A stretch of 64,000 nt of DNA, from positions 2,728,001-2,792,000 of the forward strand of contig OZ220699.1 in the NCBI GenBank assembly GCA_965116565.1, given 5' to 3'. The notes beneath the pieces are model-generated. The model was not told where the DNA came from. It worked only from the letters and a program-made list of their open reading frames with translations, and did not search any database. The DNA comes from Bin87 sp965116565 (GTDB lineage: Bacteria > Chloroflexota > Dehalococcoidia > Lucifugimonadales > UBA3495). The number at the start of each line of letters is the position of its first letter. The first letter of the stretch is position 1. Below, piece by piece: positions 33,801-42,935 of the stretch. The position numbers and the translations under genes are program-made.

Positions 33801-35374
33801 ATGGCGAAGTCCTCATTGACGGTACCCACGAAAGTGCCGTCCGGGTCGGACACCACATCGTAGTCGGCGTTGTCGGGAATGGCGCCGCCGCTGGTCAGGG
33901 CGGCGAGGCGAGATCCCCGGCGTCCCTTCACCTGTCGGTTGATGCCATCGCGATGCAGGTGGGCCCCTTTGCGTCCCTGGCGGGGTGCGAATCCCTGGGA
34001 AAGGGACTCGACCACCTGGTCGAACCGGTCGCGTGGCAGATCCCGGTAGGGGTAGGCGCGCCGGCACAGGTCGAATAACGCGTCCTCGTCCCAATCTTCA
34101 GAGGCGCAGGCGGCCACCATCTGTTGGGCCATAACATCCAGCGGCCAGGAAGGTATGACGAAAGTGTCCAGGTTGCCATGCCGCAGCGCGCGAGACAGGG
34201 CGGCGCACTCCAGCATTTCATCCCGGGTAAGGGGGAACAGCTTGCCCTTGGGGACGCCGCCCACGGTGTGTCCCGAGCGGCCCACCCGCTGGACCAGCAG
34301 ACCGATGGAGCGTGGAGAGCCAATCTGGCAGACCAGGTCAATCTCGCCGATGTCGATACCGAGTTCCAGCGAGGCGGTGGCGACGCAGACCTTGACCTGC
34401 CCGTTTTTCAGTTTCTGCTCTGCGTCCCACCGGGTGGCTCGCGACAGGCTGCCGTGGTGGGCGACCACCGCTTCCTCGCCAAGGCGCGCCGAAAGTTGGT
34501 GGGATACCCGCTCCACCAGCCGGCGGGTGTTGACGAAGACCAGCGTGATGGCGTGGGTTTCGGTGAGTCCGGCGACGGCGTCCAGGGTCTCGCCCCAGAT
34601 TTCGTGGGTGGCAATGGGACCGAGTTCCTGCTCAGGCAGCGCAACGGACAGATCGATCTCCCGGCGGCTGCCCGTGTCCACCACCATGCAATCGGGATTG
34701 CCCTCCGCGTCGATGTGGCGATTGCCCACGAGGAACCGCGCCATCTCCGACAGAGGCCGCTGGGTTGCGGACAACCCGATGCGGGTGATTGGTTCATCCG
34801 AAAGCTGGCACAGGCGCTCCACGGAAAGAGCCAGATGAGCGCCGCGCTTGTCATCCGCAACGGCGTGAATCTCGTCCAGAATCAGCGTCCTGACGTGCTT
34901 CAGGCCGCGTCGCCCGCTCTCGGATGTGAGCAGGATATAGAGCGACTCGGGCGTGGTGATCAGGATGTGCGGCGGACGCTTGGCCAACCGCTGCCGTTCC
35001 GATGCCGGCGTGTCCCCGGTGCGCACCGCCGTGGTGATCCGGGGTATGGGAGTTCCAGTCTGCTCAGCGAGGGCCGCTATCTCTTCCAGCGGGACCGCCA
35101 GGTTTTTCTGGATGTCGTTCGAGAGAGCTTTCAGCGGGGAAACGTAGACCACCTGCGTGGTGTCGGGCAGCCCCCCGTCCATTCCCTGCCGCACCAGTTG
35201 ATCGATGCAGGTGAGGAAAGCGGTCAGGGTCTTGCCCGACCCAGTGGGAGCGGCGATGAGCGTGTGCCGCCCCTGGGCAATGGCCGGCCAACCGGCGGCC
35301 TGGGCTTCCGTGGGCGCGTCGAAGCGGCTGCGGAACCAGCGTTGAATGACGGGATGAAACGCGTCCAGGGCCAT
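30872..35374 (-). CDS. lhr: Lhr-like large ATP-dependent helicase
   Basis: A 1500-residue superfamily 2 helicase of the Lhr (large helicase-related) type, involved in DNA repair or RNA processing. The N-terminal core is complete: Q-motif-like FDAPTEAQAAGWPAIAQGRH, Walker A AAPTGSGKT, YVSPLKALSNDIQKNL, TTPESLYILL, motif II DEIH, GLSATQRP, then VVAHHGSLSRATRWDAEQKLK, VCVATASLELGIDIG and QRVGRSGH. The DUF4145/winged-helix Lhr core and a long C-terminal Lhr-CTD follow, giving a total close to E. coli Lhr (1538). Residues about 1275-1320 carry an Arg/Lys-rich linker. The ATG lacks a strong ribosome site. Confidence 0.95.
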   Translation of the reverse strand: MALDAFHPVIQRWFRSRFDAPTEAQAAGWPAIAQGRHTLIAAPTGSGKTLTAFLTCIDQLVRQGMDGGLPDTTQVVYVSPLKALSNDIQKNLAVPLEEIAALAEQTGTPIPRITTAVRTGDTPASERQRLAKRPPHILITTPESLYILLTSESGRRGLKHVRTLILDEIHAVADDKRGAHLALSVERLCQLSDEPITRIGLSATQRPLSEMARFLVGNRHIDAEGNPDCMVVDTGSRREIDLSVALPEQELGPIATHEIWGETLDAVAGLTETHAITLVFVNTRRLVERVSHQLSARLGEEAVVAHHGSLSRATRWDAEQKLKNGQVKVCVATASLELGIDIGEIDLVCQIGSPRSIGLLVQRVGRSGHTVGGVPKGKLFPLTRDEMLECAALSRALRHGNLDTFVIPSWPLDVMAQQMVAACASEDWDEDALFDLCRRAYPYRDLPRDRFDQVVESLSQGFAPRQGRKGAHLHRDGINRQVKGRRGSRLAALTSGGAIPDNADYDVVSDPDGTFVGTVNEDFAIESMAGDIFLLGNTPWKVRRVESGRVRVEDAQGNLPTIPFWLGEAPGRTWELSDEITKLREGIDALLDNPKHAEAWLVSETGVSPEVARQLVAYLIEGKRVLGVVPTANRVVAERFFDESGGMQLVIHAPFGAAINRAWGMALRKRICRTFDFELQASATDDGLNFSLGPNMAFPLGDVFNYLSPNTVEEVLTQAVFQAPLYGTRWRWNASRFLALLRHTGGKKVPAPLQRMRSDDLLAAVFPAQVQCQDNAAPGDIVPPDHPLVFETTRDCLTEAMSLEGLKAVLKSIRSGEIEVFAKDTVQPSVFAHQILNAMPYAFLDDAPLEERRARAVSLRRALPEDARDLSALDPDAIREETAYAWPAIRDADELHDALLTLGVAPLDELESRTEPATRVTIREWLEDLARSGRALRIIPSDGTTLWLAAEHSALVAAAYPGAMIEGKVSLLPPAGGRDGQGIERESAVLHLVRGWAECSGPFTSMEMGQLLALSPSDVDTAVAGLENEGLVLRGSYRPGAGEEFCDRRILARIHRATVGRLRREIEPVPQASFMRFLFRWQHAAAGWESFGEGGLLDVIDQLQGFETAAAAWEPELLARRVPDYKPELLDRLCTGGEVVWGRLSRGNNFASRTGAAPRAAALTRSSAITLSLRESLDWLLDTAPESPESLTGAAAEIIEILSTRGACFQSDLIARTRRLPTDVEEALWTLTANGLVTSDSILPLRARIGRKPNRGRADRKRTRRDGKPEPGPLRAHLDGNQPSSSFRSRSQRQVSAGRWSLLESLDPAEDPLEARAMQLLYRYGVVFPELIARERMAPRWRDLVRVYRRLELRGEIRGGRFVSGFVGEQFAMPDAVSALRETHRAPATGVMEVISASDPLNLIGIVTPGERVPSQLGNRIVFRDGVPVASLEKGRVVNRANADPGTITAAANLLYGALRAAQPEQSRPLDTYQDSTRPDWPLPDHDLLAPVAANRFNLN

Positions 35375-35517
35375 GGCTGGGATTTTAACACAGCGCCGCG
35401 TGCGCGCACCCCTCGAATGTCACCAGAGGTGAAGGGACCCGACGAGAGTTCACGTTTCTCTCCCGCCCGGGCGCCGTTGGAGTATGTCCGTCGTGAAATC
35501 GGGTTGCAGATTAAATG

Positions 35518-36384
35518 CTATGAGACCAACTGCCAATACCGACGACCCTCGGCGCGGACCACGCGACCAAAGCCTCCGTGATGGCAGATGGCCATGATCG
35601 CGTTCTCGGACTCGGCCCGGTCCACCATTGCGGTGCGGGTGGCGATTCCCTGGTCGCCATCCATATCGAAGCTGAACTTCCAATCGGTTTCGGTGACCTG
35701 GGTTGGGCCGTGGAAAACGTCGCCGAGGATGTAGGCTCGCTGCCCGCCGGAAACGACGGCCAGGCTCATGGAACCGAGAGTATGCCCGGGGGTGGGGATG
35801 GCGGTGATTTCGCCGGTCAGCACGTGTTCGCCGTCCAGCAAGTCCAGCAAGCCCAGGTCTTGAAGGGGGCCGAGGGTCTGATCCCAGTGGGGCGGGAATA
35901 GCTCCATGACCTCCGGTTGCTGAAACACCTCCCAGTCGGCGCGGTGCGCCACGTAGCGGGCGTTGGGGAAAGTGGGGCGGGCCGGTGCGCCGGATTCGTG
36001 GGTCAGGTTCCAACCAACGTGGTCGAAGTGGAGGTGGCTGAAGAAGACGGTGTCGATGTCGCCGGGGCTGACGCCGGCTGCTTCCAACTCCTGCAGCAGG
36101 CGGCCCTCCACGCCGCCGACCATCGCTTCGATGGAGTGGGGGTTGGTGGCTGCGCCGCCGAGCCCGGTGTCCACCAAGATGGTCCGGCCTTCGGAGCGGA
36201 TGAGGTAGCACTCGAAGTGGGCCAACAGGTGATCGTCGCGGAAACCGCTGGGATAGCGCTGTTGGTACGGCGCCCAGGCCTCGGCTGGAACCTCCGGGAA
36301 GACATCGCTGAGGGGCAGCGTGGCCTCGTGGTCGTTCAGGGACAGGATTTCCACGTTGCCTACGGTCAATCTGGCTTCGGGCAT
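35518..36384 (-). CDS. MBL-fold metallo-hydrolase
   Basis: A 288-residue metallo-beta-lactamase-fold hydrolase. The zinc motif is HLHFDH (His117, His119, Asp121, His122), preceded by ILVDTGLGG. Further ligands are in PTPGHTLGSM and ILGDVFH. The layout fits lactonase/quorum-quenching-like or other hydrolytic MBL enzymes; the substrate is unknown. The ATG at 36384 is chosen because AGGAGG lies just upstream; the longer open frame to 36648 has no family similarity. Confidence 0.9.
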   Translation of the reverse strand: MPEARLTVGNVEILSLNDHEATLPLSDVFPEVPAEAWAPYQQRYPSGFRDDHLLAHFECYLIRSEGRTILVDTGLGGAATNPHSIEAMVGGVEGRLLQELEAAGVSPGDIDTVFFSHLHFDHVGWNLTHESGAPARPTFPNARYVAHRADWEVFQQPEVMELFPPHWDQTLGPLQDLGLLDLLDGEHVLTGEITAIPTPGHTLGSMSLAVVSGGQRAYILGDVFHGPTQVTETDWKFSFDMDGDQGIATRTAMVDRAESENAIMAICHHGGFGRVVRAEGRRYWQLVS

Positions 36385-36768
36385 TGGTGTATCCTCCTGG
36401 CGGAATGGATTCCTCTCGCCGTGGTCCACTGGTGGAAGGTCGATGCGGTCGTTGATGAGCGGACTCAGATGGGGCAGTTTGCCCAGCCTGATGGCCTCGG
36501 CATCGTCGCATCGAACAGCGATGCTAATTGGTCTGGCGGCGGGTGTGAACAACGGCGAACCGCAAATCAGCGGCGGGGCGCGCCCCATGATAAGCGAGAT
36601 TCGGGGCGGGCCGCCACCATAAGATGGCGGCCCTGGAAGGTGAACCAAGCCAGTGAGTGTTCCCTGCGGCAGACGCTTCTCGCTGCAACCGGCGGCATTG
36701 TCCGCAAGCGGTTATGCGGATAATCTCCCCCAACCACCCAATGAACATTGCCGTCCCTGGAAAGTGAT

Positions 36769-37950
36769 ATGAGCGCAGCCATTGAGCGGGAGATCGGGGA
36801 TCTGATCCGGAATAACGGGCGAATTACGTTCGCTCAGTTCATGCAAGTCTGCCTGTACTCACCCCGCGGAGGGTTTTACTCCACGCGGCGGAACGAGATC
36901 AGCGCGCACTTCGGGACCTCCGCCACGAGCCATCCGGTTTTCGGCGCGTTGCTCGCGCGGCAACTGGAGCAGATGTGGCGCCGGCTGGAGGAGCCGCGCG
37001 TTTTTCATGTGATCGAGGTGGGAGCGGGCGATGGCGCGCTGGCGCGATCCATAGCGGATGCCGCTCAGCAGATGGCCCCGGAATTCGCCCGGGCGCTGTA
37101 CTACGTCGCGGCGGACTACGCGCCGGGTTCGCACGAGTCGCCGGACACAACCACAACCCCGGAAAACCGGGCAGGGCATCAGAATTCCACCACCTCGCCG
37201 GACAGGGATATTGGAGTCCAATGGATCACGACCGAGGGGCTTCGGGCGTTCCGGAGTGTCGTCGGCTGCATCGTGTCCAACGAGTTGATCGACAATTTTC
37301 CCGTTCATCGTTTTGCTATCTGCGACGGACGGGTACAGGAGGTCTTCCTGACGCTGTACGGAGGAGAGTTGACTGAGGTGCTGGACGAACCGTCCACGCA
37401 TCGCATCGCGGAGCGATTGAAAGGGCTGGGCGTGTCTTTGCCGGAAGGTCACCGTGGCGAGGTGAACCTGGCTATGGAGGACTGGTCTGCCGAGGTTGCC
37501 AGGGTCCTCGACCGAGGGTTCGTCCTCACCATCGACTACGGCGAATTATTCGATGATCTCTACGGGGCGCAGAACGCCGGGGGCACGCTGGTGTGCCACC
37601 GGCAGCATGTCGTCAGCGACGACCCCTACCAGCACATGGGAGAGCAGGACATCACGTGCCAGGTGGATTTCACGTCCCTGATGCGGGCAGGCGAGCGTCA
37701 TGGGCTGGACACGGTGGGATACCTGCCGCAGAGCCGGTTTCTGGAAAACCTGGGCTTCTCCTCATACCTTGACGCGCTCCCGAACCAAGGGCTAACCGCG
37801 GCCCGAACGGAATTCAATCGCGTGGCCATGATGACTCTGGTGGACCCGGATGAATACGGGGACTTAAAGGTGTTGGCCCAGGCAAAGGGAGTCGGGGCAG
37901 GCGTTGAGTTGACCGGGTTCGCAGGTGACGGCAACGATCCCCTAGACTGA
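36769..37950 (+). CDS. MidA/NDUFAF7-type SAM-dependent methyltransferase
   Basis: A 393-residue class I methyltransferase of the COG1565 (MidA/NDUFAF7) family; the eukaryotic relative methylates an arginine of a respiratory complex I subunit. The N-terminus RITFAQFMQVCLYSPRGGFYS is the family hallmark. Motif I is VIEVGAGDGALARSI (about 81-95), and CIVSNELIDNFPVHRF and LTIDYGE follow. The family's usual length is 350-400. No complex I gene is nearby. The insertion at about residues 125-145 is Thr/Pro-rich. Confidence 0.9.
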   Translation: MSAAIEREIGDLIRNNGRITFAQFMQVCLYSPRGGFYSTRRNEISAHFGTSATSHPVFGALLARQLEQMWRRLEEPRVFHVIEVGAGDGALARSIADAAQQMAPEFARALYYVAADYAPGSHESPDTTTTPENRAGHQNSTTSPDRDIGVQWITTEGLRAFRSVVGCIVSNELIDNFPVHRFAICDGRVQEVFLTLYGGELTEVLDEPSTHRIAERLKGLGVSLPEGHRGEVNLAMEDWSAEVARVLDRGFVLTIDYGELFDDLYGAQNAGGTLVCHRQHVVSDDPYQHMGEQDITCQVDFTSLMRAGERHGLDTVGYLPQSRFLENLGFSSYLDALPNQGLTAARTEFNRVAMMTLVDPDEYGDLKVLAQAKGVGAGVELTGFAGDGNDPLD

Positions 37951-38015
37951 CCCGCGACCTTGAGCGTAAGGTGTCAGGCGACTCAATCTGCCAAACGCTG
38001 TTGCCAATGTCGGCA

Positions 38016-38037
38016 GGGGCGATCAATTGATCGCCCC
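38016..38037. repeat. Perfect 22-base palindrome between convergent genes
   Basis: GGGGCGATCAA joined to TTGATCGCCCC is perfectly symmetrical with no loop bases. It lies between the ends of the methyltransferase and thiolase-like genes and belongs to the same frame as the element at 8668. It may act as a bidirectional terminator. Confidence 0.7.
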
Positions 38038-38075
38038 TACGAAACAAACCCACTAACCTTGCGGCGTCGCCCGAC

Positions 38076-39371
38076 CTAGTCCTGATGCTTGCTGAGCATC
38101 AGGAAGCCGTTGCTGTCGGGGGTATTGCAGCCGGCCAGGGCGGTGTCGGCCCGGGTGGTCACCTGCCGTGCACCCGCTGTCCCGCGAAGCTGCTCAAGGC
38201 TGTCGGAGAACAGGCAGGCTCGGGTGCGTCCCGTTCCGTTGTTTCCGCCGCTGGACATGAACGGATGCGGCCCCTCGACCCGGATGTCATCGGCGTAGAA
38301 GTCGTGGGCCTCGCCCAGCTTGACGCCGTGCCACTGGAAGCCCTCCAGGAACTGCTGGGTGAAAGTCAGGTAGCCGTCGTAGGGGTTGAATATGTCCACG
38401 TCGTCCGGCCCCAGCCCGGAACCTTCCCACATCCTCCGCGCCAGGCTGGCGACAGCCTCCTGGTGTTCCTCCAGGGTTGACATGGTGCTTCTGCCCCGAC
38501 CGCCTGTCTGCGCATGGTTGAGGACGTACACCGGTTTCTGCCTCAGGTCCTTGGCGCGCTCTGCGGTGGTGAAAATGAAAGCCGCGCAGGTGTTGACCGG
38601 CCGGTCGCAGTCATAGATCACCAGCGGTTCCTCGATCACGCGCCCGTTCAGGTAGTCCTCACGGGTGAGCTGGTAGGGTTCGTGCAGGGCGTAGTAGCTC
38701 CATGGAGTCAGCAGCCCGTTCCTGCGCAGGTTCAGACAGAGCGGGGCCAGGCCGTCGTGGGACGTGCCGTATTTCTTGCAGTACTGCTGGAAGATCACCA
38801 GGTTGTTGAACATGGCGCCGTTCTGGTAGCCCCACGGCAGGGTGAACGCGGTGGCGCCGGGGGCCTCCGCGCTGTTGTTCTGCGGGTTGTTGTGCCCGTA
38901 GCGGCCGGCAAGGTTGACCATCGGGTACCACACCAGGGCGGTCTCGCACAGACCGTCGCCCACGGCCTGCGCGGCCAGGCCCATCATGGGGCCGATGTAG
39001 GGCGCGTCGGACTGGCGGTACTGTATGTTCTTGAACCCCAACTCCCGCTCGATCCAGTCCGCCGAGGCAAAGGTCAGTCCGTCCTCGGTGTCGTAGGGTG
39101 GGTCGAAATACGGGCGCGGCGCCCAGGTCTGTTCGGCGCGGGTCTCCGCGCTGGTGATGAGGCCGTCGATGTCGTCCAGCGACAGCCCCGCGTCCGAGAT
39201 TGCCTTCAGGCAGGCCTCCTTGGTCAGGCCGCCGCAGCTCCGGTCCAGGGTCACGCCGTCCCAACGGCGGTCAATGTGGGACTGGCCCCAGCCGACCACG
39301 GCAACCTTGCCGCGGTGCTCCCACAGTCCCATGCCTTCCTGATTTCTCATCCAACCCGTGTTGCTAACCAT
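38076..39371 (-). CDS. Thiolase-like protein (SCP-x/Ltp2 type), module A
   Basis: A 431-residue thiolase-superfamily protein of the lipid-transfer (SCP-x/Ltp2) branch. It has KVAVVGWGQSHIDRR, ACLKAISDAGLSLDDIDGLITSAE, AQAVGDGLCETALVWYPM and VDIFNPYDGYLTFTQQFLEGF. The segment where thiolases carry the nucleophilic Cys reads IQYRQSDAPYIGPMMG, with no Cys visible; nor is the C-terminal GHP motif present, that region reading FMSSGGNNGTGRTRACLF. It therefore resembles Ltp2-type aldolases more than true thiolases. It follows a DUF35 gene (stop to start gap about 55 bases), the usual partner. The ATG at 39371 has GAGGGA upstream. Confidence 0.85.
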   Translation of the reverse strand: MVSNTGWMRNQEGMGLWEHRGKVAVVGWGQSHIDRRWDGVTLDRSCGGLTKEACLKAISDAGLSLDDIDGLITSAETRAEQTWAPRPYFDPPYDTEDGLTFASADWIERELGFKNIQYRQSDAPYIGPMMGLAAQAVGDGLCETALVWYPMVNLAGRYGHNNPQNNSAEAPGATAFTLPWGYQNGAMFNNLVIFQQYCKKYGTSHDGLAPLCLNLRRNGLLTPWSYYALHEPYQLTREDYLNGRVIEEPLVIYDCDRPVNTCAAFIFTTAERAKDLRQKPVYVLNHAQTGGRGRSTMSTLEEHQEAVASLARRMWEGSGLGPDDVDIFNPYDGYLTFTQQFLEGFQWHGVKLGEAHDFYADDIRVEGPHPFMSSGGNNGTGRTRACLFSDSLEQLRGTAGARQVTTRADTALAGCNTPDSNGFLMLSKHQD

Positions 39372-39426
39372 GTCAAATCCCTCGCGCCTTCTGCGCCGAT
39401 GACCTGCTGCCCATGACCGCGGCGGC

Positions 39427-39855
39427 CTAGCCGACCACCTGCCACTCGTGCACCAGCTGGCCGTTGCTGGTTTCCTCAAAAATCAGTTCGACCGGGGCTC
39501 CGACGGGAACCTCTCCCGGCGGGGTTCCCGGAAGGTTGGACAGGAAGTTGATGCCCGGGTCTTCGTCCAGCGTTATCACCGCAAAGTTGATGGGCTGGGC
39601 CGACCGGAAGCCCCGGATGCGGGAATCGCGGATCACCATGTACACGTCAATGTGGCCCTTGCCCTCAACCTCTTTCCACTCAAAATTATCGCCCGAGCCG
39701 CACCGATCGCACCGCGGTGTGGGAGGGTATTGCAATCTCTCGCACGCGGTGCAGTTCTGCAGAACCAGCCGCCTCTCGTTGCAGGCGTCCCAGAACGGCT
39801 TGGTCAGTTCGGTGGCGACCGGGGCGGGTCTCTCCAGCCCTGGGATAGTGGACAT
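39427..39855 (-). CDS. DUF35 zinc-ribbon/OB-fold protein, module A
   Basis: A 142-residue Zn-ribbon plus OB-fold protein. The four zinc Cys are in CTACERLQYPPTPRCDRCGS (C-x2-C...C-x2-C), and the OB-fold barrel (GHIDVYMVIRDSRIRGFRS, INFAVITLDEDPGI) follows. Such proteins are small partners of thiolase-like enzymes (for example ChsH2 with Ltp2), where they help bind acyl-CoA. It lies directly upstream of the thiolase-like gene, same strand. GAGGAGA precedes the ATG. Confidence 0.9.
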   Translation of the reverse strand: MSTIPGLERPAPVATELTKPFWDACNERRLVLQNCTACERLQYPPTPRCDRCGSGDNFEWKEVEGKGHIDVYMVIRDSRIRGFRSAQPINFAVITLDEDPGINFLSNLPGTPPGEVPVGAPVELIFEETSNGQLVHEWQVVG

Positions 39856-40009
39856 ATTTCTCTCCTCTTGCGGAGTGGCGCACCCGGCGGGTTTCCGCGA
39901 CGGGCGTCATCTGATGCGGATTATACGTAGCGGGACATTCGCTGGCAAAGTTAATCCCCGCCGACGGTCGGGGCATCCTGCGTTGACCTCGCGCAGGCGG
40001 AAAGCGCGC

Positions 40010-40369
40010 CTAATCCCGGCCGACCGCGCCATCCAGCCACGGCTCACTGTGTCCCTCATCCATCCAGAGGAAATTGAACCCTGCCTCCATGGCAAATTGG
40101 CGGTCAAGATCGGTATCGCCGATGTGATAGTACGCATCAGCGGGAAAACGGGCCTTGACGTCCGGAAGTTCCTGCTTATGAGAAACGAAACTCACCTCGA
40201 TCCGGTGCCTGTCCCAGATGGCCTGCTGCACCGGAATCGGACGGTCCGACGAACTGCCGATGATGCAGCCGTGATCCAAGGCTTTCCTGACCATCCGCAT
40301 GGTGACCGGACCGGGCGGGTCGCCCGCTTCCAGCGTGCCATCGATGTCGAAACTTACAAGTACTGCCAA
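40010..40369 (-). CDS. Small HAD-superfamily phosphatase-like protein
   Basis: A 119-residue protein with HAD motif I FDIDGT (Asp8, Asp10) and a late GDTDLDRQFA resembling motif IV. The middle has IGSSSDRPIPVQQ, a possible motif II-like Ser. The cap is minimal and the length is short for HAD phosphatases. A TTG start is used, with GGAAGA upstream; no better start exists. It lies between the double CoA-transferase and the DUF35 gene, on the same strand. The substrate and any role in the pathway are unknown. Confidence 0.7.
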   Translation of the reverse strand: MAVLVSFDIDGTLEAGDPPGPVTMRMVRKALDHGCIIGSSSDRPIPVQQAIWDRHRIEVSFVSHKQELPDVKARFPADAYYHIGDTDLDRQFAMEAGFNFLWMDEGHSEPWLDGAVGRD

Positions 40370-40463
40370 GCGCTGTCTTCCTTCACTGGCCGATCCTTCA
40401 GTGGCCGATGCTGATGCAGTCGGTCATGTTTCCCGAGGCGTTGCGCCATCAGGTCTTGCCGGC

Positions 40464-42935
40464 CTATGGCTCGCCGCCCACCGAGGGATCCGCCCATTGG
40501 ACGACGCCCTGGGCGCCCAGATCTTCGATCTGGCTTTCCGTATAGCCGAGTTCCCTGAGCAGGGGCCTGGTGTGCTGGCCCACCTGGATGGAGGATTGGT
40601 AGAGTCCGGGCGTCAGGGACAATTCGACCAGCCCGCCGTAGCGGCGATATTTCCCGATCAATGGATGCTCCACCTCAACGCTCAGCGCGTTGGCCCTGGC
40701 GTGGGGATGGTCTGCGTAGAAATCTCCCTCCACCGCTTCGTCTGCTTGCACACAGCCTACGTCGGTTTGGGTCAGCATGTCCTCCCACTCGGCGGCGGTA
40801 CGGGCGGCGAATATGGCTGAGATCTCGGTGATCAGGGCGTCATCGTTGACCTGCCTGGAATCCGTGTTGGAGAAACGTGGGTCGGCCAGGAGGTCGTCTC
40901 GCCCCACAGCCCTACAGAAAGCGTCCCATTCATCAGGGAACAGGCATCCCAGGAAAACCCACCCTTCCCGGCAACGGTAGAGACGGTACAGGGCGTGCAG
41001 ACCGTGTACGTCCTCGTCGGGCATGGAGATGGGGGGACGGTCAGCGTAGTCGTAATACTCGTCAGCGTTGGTCCAGGCGTTGGCGTTGAGCATGGTCACG
41101 TGGACAGGCTGGCCCTTGCCGGTGACCTCCCGCGCGCGGAGTGCCAGCAGAACCGCGGTTGCGACTGCGGGCGATGTGTTCTGGTCGGGGCCCCAGTTGG
41201 ATTTCATGACCCAACGGGTTGCCTCGACGGTTTCGTCGACATCCAGGGACTTTTCCGGCGGGGGCGGCATGCCCCGGCCCATCTGACGCATTGCGCCGCC
41301 CATGATGGCGCCGGGAATGGGATGCGCGCCGGGCCGCCGGGCGTGCTCGCCATGTTCGCCGTAGGTCCCCATCCAAACGTGGATTATCCGAGGATTGATC
41401 TGACGGCAAGTCTCCCAGTCAACCTGGAGACGCTCCGGGACGCCGAGGCGGAAGTTGTGGGAGAGAACGTCGGCCTGGGCGATGAGCTTGTGGATGATGT
41501 CCTTGCCCTCCGGGGTTTGGAGGTCGATCTGGATCCCCTCCTTGCCGGCGTAGGTGCGCGCGTCGGCGATCGCGACCGAAGTGGACCGCCGCCCCTCATC
41601 CAGCCGCCGGTCGGTGGCATCAACCTTGATGACCCGCGCGCCAAGGTCAGCCAACAGGGCCGCGCCGTAGGGTCCGGCCTGGATGGTCGCCAGGTCGAGT
41701 ACGGTGACCCCGGACAGCGGGTGAGGCGGAACGTTGGCGCCGTTGGTTGCAGGCGAACCGCCGCCCGAGGCCGGAGACTGCTGTTGGATTCGTCCCAGCA
41801 CTTCGGCATTATGTTGGCCCACGTCGGGGGCCGGACCGCTGGGCGCGCCGGGGGTTTCCTTGAGGTCCACCAGGGGCGCCAGGGTTCGCATCGGGCCGAC
41901 GCGGGGATCATCCAGGGTTACGACCGTGTCGTTGGCGGCCACCGCTGGGTGATCCATTGCCTGGACGCTGGTGCGATACGGCTCGGCCGCGATGTTGCCG
42001 TCCTGGAGGTAAATCTCCATCCATTCATCGGACGTTCTTTCGGCCTGCTTGTCCAGAATTTCGCGGCGCAGCAGTTCCCGGTTCTCGGTGCTCACGGCGG
42101 GAACCCTGGCGAAGCGCTCGTCTTCCAGCAGGTGGCCCAGCCCGATAGCCTTGAGATGCCCCTGGATGTGGGGCACCCGCTGGTTGGCGTGCTGGAGCCA
42201 GGCGCCTTCCTTTGTGCGCACGGGGACGTATCCGATGGTGGAGAGACCCCGCCCTGGCGGCCGGCCGGGAAAACGTTCCGGGTCCCGGCGCCGCAGTTGC
42301 AGATTGACCAGTCCGCCATCGCCGATGTTGTTGTCGTGGGGCGATGCTAAAGCCTGTACGATGCTGGTCTGGACCCACTGTCCACGGCCGCATTGGTCGC
42401 GCACTCGGAGTGCGCCGAGGACTCCTCGCACCGCGGCCTGGCTGGCGTGCCAGCTACCGGTCTGCACAGCCGAATACACCGGGCCGTCCCGGTTGGGCTG
42501 TCCCTCCATGTTGAGCATGCGACCGGCCCTGGCGGCGACGACGCCCTCGTATCCCTTCACGCGCCGGAGGGAGCCGTGCTGCCCAAAACCCGTGATGGAG
42601 CAGTAGACCAGTCCCGGGTGAAGCTGCGACAGCGTGTCATAGTCCATGCCCCACTCAGCCATGTCCCCGGGCCGGAAGGATTCAACCAGCACATCGGCCT
42701 GAGCAGCGAGTTGCATAGCCTGCTGGCGTCCTTCGGAAGTGGAGAGGTCCAGCACGATGCCCTTCTTGCCTCGGTTCCAGGAAATCCAGGCGGGCTGAAA
42801 TCGGAACGGATCTCCGCCGGGAGGTTCAACCTTGATCACCTCGGCGCCGTAGTCGGCCAAAACCAGGGTGCAGAGGGCGCCGGACATCCCCAACGAGAAA
42901 TCCAGGACGGTCAAGCCTGTACATGGTCCTGCCAC
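40464..42935 (-). CDS. Fused two-domain CaiB/BaiF CoA-transferase, module A
   Basis: An 823-residue fusion of two class III CoA-transferase domains (about 1-380 and 405-815), joined by a Gly/Ser/Pro/Asn-rich linker. The halves each show the family start (GLTVLDFSLGMSGA and GVTVLDLATIQAGPYGA) and the FRPG/FRLG strand. At the position of the catalytic Asp, ten residues before the G-x-L-x-A-L helix, the N-half has Ser161 and the C-half Asp584 (PDQNTSP). It is thus probably a pseudo-dimer with one active site. DddD-type DMSP enzymes have the same two-domain plan, with the catalytic Asp in the second half. GTG start at 42935 with GGGAGGT upstream. First gene of the module A run. Confidence 0.9.
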   Translation of the reverse strand: MAGPCTGLTVLDFSLGMSGALCTLVLADYGAEVIKVEPPGGDPFRFQPAWISWNRGKKGIVLDLSTSEGRQQAMQLAAQADVLVESFRPGDMAEWGMDYDTLSQLHPGLVYCSITGFGQHGSLRRVKGYEGVVAARAGRMLNMEGQPNRDGPVYSAVQTGSWHASQAAVRGVLGALRVRDQCGRGQWVQTSIVQALASPHDNNIGDGGLVNLQLRRRDPERFPGRPPGRGLSTIGYVPVRTKEGAWLQHANQRVPHIQGHLKAIGLGHLLEDERFARVPAVSTENRELLRREILDKQAERTSDEWMEIYLQDGNIAAEPYRTSVQAMDHPAVAANDTVVTLDDPRVGPMRTLAPLVDLKETPGAPSGPAPDVGQHNAEVLGRIQQQSPASGGGSPATNGANVPPHPLSGVTVLDLATIQAGPYGAALLADLGARVIKVDATDRRLDEGRRSTSVAIADARTYAGKEGIQIDLQTPEGKDIIHKLIAQADVLSHNFRLGVPERLQVDWETCRQINPRIIHVWMGTYGEHGEHARRPGAHPIPGAIMGGAMRQMGRGMPPPPEKSLDVDETVEATRWVMKSNWGPDQNTSPAVATAVLLALRAREVTGKGQPVHVTMLNANAWTNADEYYDYADRPPISMPDEDVHGLHALYRLYRCREGWVFLGCLFPDEWDAFCRAVGRDDLLADPRFSNTDSRQVNDDALITEISAIFAARTAAEWEDMLTQTDVGCVQADEAVEGDFYADHPHARANALSVEVEHPLIGKYRRYGGLVELSLTPGLYQSSIQVGQHTRPLLRELGYTESQIEDLGAQGVVQWADPSVGGEP

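Noticed and set aside
40464..42935. Calling the fused CoA-transferase DddD
   Set aside because: The two-domain plan is shared, but sequence identity cannot be measured here and neighbours of known dddD loci (BCCT transporter, ddd regulators) are absent.
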